A DNA stretch of 17,564 bases from Bacillota bacterium (GTDB lineage Bacteria > Bacillota > Clostridia > Acetivibrionales > DSM-1351). The notes under the pieces were generated by a model, which ran no database searches, had not been told where the DNA came from, and saw nothing but the letters and a program-made list of their open reading frames with translations. Where the stretch lies: NCBI GenBank assembly GCA_023439045.1, contig JAEXOY010000004.1, positions 1-17,564 on the forward strand. The letters are read 5' to 3'. A program made the translations under genes and the position numbers. Below, piece by piece: positions 15,503 to 17,564 of the stretch (positions within the stretch are counted from its first letter, which is position 1; each line of letters begins with the position of its first letter).

Positions 15503-15546
15503 ATTATACACCAGTTAAAAAGAATTTGGGTAGTAAAAATTTGGGT
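15503..15546 (-). promoter_or_regulatory. Promoter region of the dnaD-dnaC operon with a 9-bp direct repeat
   Basis: A consensus -10 TATAAT lies on the minus strand at 15508-15503, about 26 nt before the dnaD-like start codon. There is no recognisable -35. Instead, ACCCAAATT occurs twice on the minus strand (15546-15538 and 15531-15523), 15 bp apart, with the nearer copy where the -35 should be. This could be an activator site, but may be chance. Confidence 0.4.
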
Positions 15547-15668
15547 GAAATACCAAGAGGCGCGTATTTCCCGGAAAGTTGCATTAATCCAATAATTTAC
15601 AGTAACATTAATTCATCAGAATTTGCATATATATTGCAGAGATTAAAATAATGAATTCAGGTGAATAA

Positions 15669-16448
15669 ATGGGGACAAGCACCAAAATACTAAAAAATAA
15701 AAAGTACCTAGTAGGAAAAAATAGAGTTAAAAGTACTAGACTATCGCTTGGCATTACCGGAGTAAACATTAAGAGGCGTAAGGCTATAAACATACTTAAC
15801 TCAAAGGCAATATTGGTAACAATCATAGTAGTGGGAATTCTGATTGGAGTAACGCTTTATTTTGTTGACAACTTATTTATTAAGTCACATCACCAGGCTC
15901 CTGAGAAGAATGTGGCTGAAGCGTCTGTTCGGCTGCCTTCTGAGAATACTATTGATGATGCAGATTCACCCACAGAGGTAGATATCGATGGAGAAGAGGA
16001 ATTATCCCAGTATCAGACAGTCTCTCCAGAAGTGCAGCAGATTAGATATAATAATGAAAGGTTTGGGTTTTTAATATCTTACCCAGATACATATGATAGC
16101 TTAAAAGTTAATGAAACCGAAGATGATATGTTGCTCACCTCTATTAGTAGTAAATATCTGCTAGAAATAAAGGCGGGGTATGATGCTGATATCAGCACAC
16201 CACAAAGTCTATTAACCAAAGCAAAAAGAATTATCAATAATGTTATATGGGAGAACATAGAGAAGAATTGCTATGAATTAGAATATAAAAACCCAAAGGA
16301 CAATACAAGTATGATACATGAGATTGGATATATATTAGAAGATAAGATTATATATATTTATTCCATGTTTCCTATAACTGAAAAGACAACATTTGAGGGA
16401 TTTGCCAAAAGAATGATAAGTGAGTTAGATAATCAGCAGAGTAAGTAA
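15669..16448 (+). CDS. Hypothetical single-pass membrane protein, PsbP/DcrB-like extracellular domain
   Basis: I do not recognise this gene firmly. The 259-aa product has a lysine- and arginine-rich N-terminus (1-45) and one hydrophobic helix (about 47-66). An acidic, proline-containing linker (about 75-120) follows, and then a globular domain. That layout predicts a short cytoplasmic tail and an extracellular C-terminus. The domain begins with RYNNERFGFLISYPDTYDSL, a pattern seen in PsbP/DcrB-like surface domains, which often occur in Gram-positive lipoproteins. There is no lipobox and no catalytic motif. The ATG at 15669 is preceded by AGGTG at 15659-15663. It is divergent from the dnaD-like gene. 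In the 191-bp gap I see only weak promoter candidates, such as TTGCAT at 15579 with TAACAT at 15603. Confidence 0.7.
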   Translation: MGTSTKILKNKKYLVGKNRVKSTRLSLGITGVNIKRRKAINILNSKAILVTIIVVGILIGVTLYFVDNLFIKSHHQAPEKNVAEASVRLPSENTIDDADSPTEVDIDGEEELSQYQTVSPEVQQIRYNNERFGFLISYPDTYDSLKVNETEDDMLLTSISSKYLLEIKAGYDADISTPQSLLTKAKRIINNVIWENIEKNCYELEYKNPKDNTSMIHEIGYILEDKIIYIYSMFPITEKTTFEGFAKRMISELDNQQSK

Positions 16449-16469
16449 TAACATAAAATGTATAATATT

Positions 16470-16485
16470 ATAGTATGTATACTAT
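16470..16485. repeat. Short palindrome ahead of the methyltransferase gene
   Basis: ATAGTAT and ATACTAT flank a two-base centre (7-bp arms). It lies between the stop of the membrane-protein gene and the putative methyltransferase promoter. The surroundings are extremely AT-rich, so chance is a real explanation. It is not followed by a T-run. Confidence 0.3.
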
Positions 16486-16493
16486 TTATATAT

Positions 16494-16522
16494 TTGATAG
16501 AATAGGTTATGTAGGATATATA
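16494..16522 (+). promoter_or_regulatory. Possible promoter of the methyltransferase gene
   Basis: TTGATA (16494-16499) is followed after 17 bases by TATATA (16517-16522). A start near 16529 would put both copies of the 29-bp tandem repeat in the 5' leader. Confidence 0.35.
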
Positions 16523-16537
16523 TTTATTAAGATACGT

Positions 16538-16595
16538 GAAGATGTATTTATAAAGTGCGTTATGCAGAAGATGTATTTATAAAATGTGTTATGCA
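16538..16595 (+). repeat. 29-bp tandem duplication in the methyltransferase leader
   Basis: Two head-to-tail copies (16538-16566 and 16567-16595) begin GAAGATGTATTTATAAA and end GTTATGCA, and they differ at two bases. A degenerate start of a third copy (GAATATTTTTTA) runs up to the ribosome binding site at 16609-16613. The array lies outside any ORF. Confidence 0.85.
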
Positions 16596-16619
16596 GAATA
16601 TTTTTTATAGGAGCAAAAG

Positions 16620-17234
16620 ATGACGAGAAAGCAAAAACTTTACGAATATTATTTGCCCAAAATCAAATGTTATGGTGCAGATTATCAGAAGCTTGGGTGG
16701 GAAAGCGCACATGCCCAATGTGTGAGATTTGATGCGTTAACAAGATTTTTAGATATTAATAAGAAAAGCATATTAGATGTTGGCTGCGGAACAGGCAACC
16801 TACTTGAATTTCTGAACAAAAGGTATGATGATATTACATATACCGGCATAGACATTCTACAAAGTATGATAGACTCGGCTTTACAGAAAGCTTTAAAAGG
16901 GACGTTTTTATGTACTGATATATTTGATAAGTGTCCATTTGAGGGTAAATCTTTTGATATAGTCCTTTGCTCGGGAATCTTCAACTTGAACTTAGGGAAT
17001 AATCAAACCTTCTTGGAACAGGCTATAGAGAGATTCTTGTCATTATCTAGAGAAGCTTTTGCTTTTAATCTTCTTTCTGTAAAGTCTTGTGACAAAGAGA
17101 ATAAATATTATTACTTCTCATCAGAAGAGGTCAAGCGTTATATAGAGCATAAATATGCTAGTAAATTGTTTGTATCTATAATAGATGATTATCTCAACAA
17201 TGATTTTACAGTGGTGTGCAAACTTATTAAATAG
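16620..17234 (+). CDS. Class I SAM-dependent methyltransferase
   Basis: This 204-aa soluble protein has a Rossmann-type methyltransferase fold. Motif I is ILDVGCGTGN (51-60), motif II YTGIDIL with acidic Asp78, the post-II strand LCTDIF is near 97-102, and motif IV FDIVLCSGIFNL is at 112-123. It would bind S-adenosylmethionine. The acceptor is not evident, because these Methyltransf_11/25-type proteins modify many small molecules and macromolecules. AGGAG at 16609-16613 lies six bases before the ATG. It is a single gene between the membrane-protein gene and an rRNA operon leader. The adjacent rRNA promoter does not by itself show that rRNA is the substrate. Confidence 0.85.
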   Translation: MTRKQKLYEYYLPKIKCYGADYQKLGWESAHAQCVRFDALTRFLDINKKSILDVGCGTGNLLEFLNKRYDDITYTGIDILQSMIDSALQKALKGTFLCTDIFDKCPFEGKSFDIVLCSGIFNLNLGNNQTFLEQAIERFLSLSREAFAFNLLSVKSCDKENKYYYFSSEEVKRYIEHKYASKLFVSIIDDYLNNDFTVVCKLIK

Positions 17235-17369
17235 AAATATCACAATTTAATTTATTTCTGCATTCGGAGGTCTATTAGTTTATAAAGCAAATCTTATGTT
17301 AACAATCCCTTTCAATCATGTCTTCAAATGACTATGTCAAAATTATTTGAATATTTTTTAAAATATGTG

Positions 17370-17398
17370 TTGACAATAATATACCGTCATGATATTAT
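17370..17398 (+). promoter_or_regulatory. Strong promoter of a ribosomal RNA operon
   Basis: A perfect TTGACA (17370-17375) and TATTAT (17393-17398) are separated by 17 bases. Upstream at 17339-17368 is an A/T tract that could act as an UP element. Between the methyltransferase stop and this promoter (17235-17369) I see no gene. There is only a weak 7-bp inverted repeat, AGAAATA with TATTTCT, soon after the stop, without a T-run. Confidence 0.8.
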
Positions 17399-17404
17399 AA
17401 ATAA

Positions 17405-17564
17405 GCCGTCAGCGACAAGCCAACGGCGAAGAGCTTAAAAGCCAGTTAAATCAAGGCTTGAGAGCAAATGGACTTTGAAAAGTAAACAGTGACAATAGTG
17501 TAAAGGAACTCGAAAAATTCCAAGTGAGAAATCACTTAAAAAATTGAGTAAACTTTTGCGAACT
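17405..17564 (+). ncRNA. 5' leader of a ribosomal RNA operon (16S expected beyond the edge)
   Basis: No ORF is present downstream of the strong promoter. The segment GACTTTGAAAAGTAAACAG (17471-17489) matches the boxA-like antitermination sequence common in Firmicutes rRNA leaders. Small hairpins occur at 17405-17427 (GCCGT/ACGGC), 17439-17459 (AAGCC/GGCTT) and 17522-17537 (AAGTGA-GAAA-TCACTT). The last could belong to a processing stem before 16S rRNA. The conserved 16S start (AGAGTTTGAT) is not reached. The identification is by pattern and the absence of an ORF, and the operon itself is not visible. Confidence 0.72.

Overview
The window is AT-rich, with strong AGGAGG-type ribosome binding sites, GTG and TTG starts, U-tailed hairpin terminators and gene families typical of Firmicutes: a four-gene-style agr locus, tandem-domain DnaD with a DnaC/DnaI loader, and an rRNA leader in Gram-positive style. 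I read it as a chromosomal segment of a low-GC Clostridia-class anaerobe. A Ruminiclostridium-like genome is possible, but the sequence alone does not prove the genus.

Layout, left to right. (1) 1-243: a foldable three-way-junction segment of unknown identity, then a promoter and short leader for leuS. (2) 244-2811: leuS (leucyl-tRNA synthetase) closed by a strong terminator. (3) 2810-5099: a quorum-sensing locus in the order agrB, a 37-codon agrD-like peptide gene, then agrC. No agrA response regulator is present. The peptide gene has its own promoter, which overlaps a perfect 12-bp-arm palindrome, and is followed by a terminator just before agrC. (4) 5145-9510: a SWIM-domain SNF2 ATPase followed by an NdpA/NA37-type nucleoid-associated protein. 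(5) 12056-9521, minus strand: a three-gene ABC exporter (ATPase plus two related ABC-2 permeases) with its own promoter. (6) 12249-13448: a CPBP-family membrane protease with an unusual repeat-bearing C-terminal extension. (7) 15477-13465, minus strand: a DnaD-like protein and a DnaC/DnaI-like helicase loader in one operon. Its probable terminator lies antisense inside the CPBP gene. (8) 15669-17234: a single-pass membrane protein of unknown function and a class I SAM methyltransferase whose leader carries a 29-bp tandem duplication. (9) 17235-17564: a consensus promoter and the 5' leader of what should be a ribosomal RNA operon starting just beyond the right edge.

The genes form several independent units rather than one system. 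The agr locus is the most distinctive. AgrB should cyclise and cleave the AgrD peptide, and AgrC should sense the product, but the cytoplasmic response partner is not encoded here. The peptide also has a much wider spacing between its only cysteine and the conserved YQPE cleavage-side motif than I expect for clostridial autoinducers. The SNF2/NdpA pair suggests a nucleoid- or DNA-associated function. The DnaD/DnaC pair acts in replication initiation and restart. The CPBP protease could, very speculatively, serve peptide maturation. No tRNA, CRISPR array, insertion sequence or phage gene was found.
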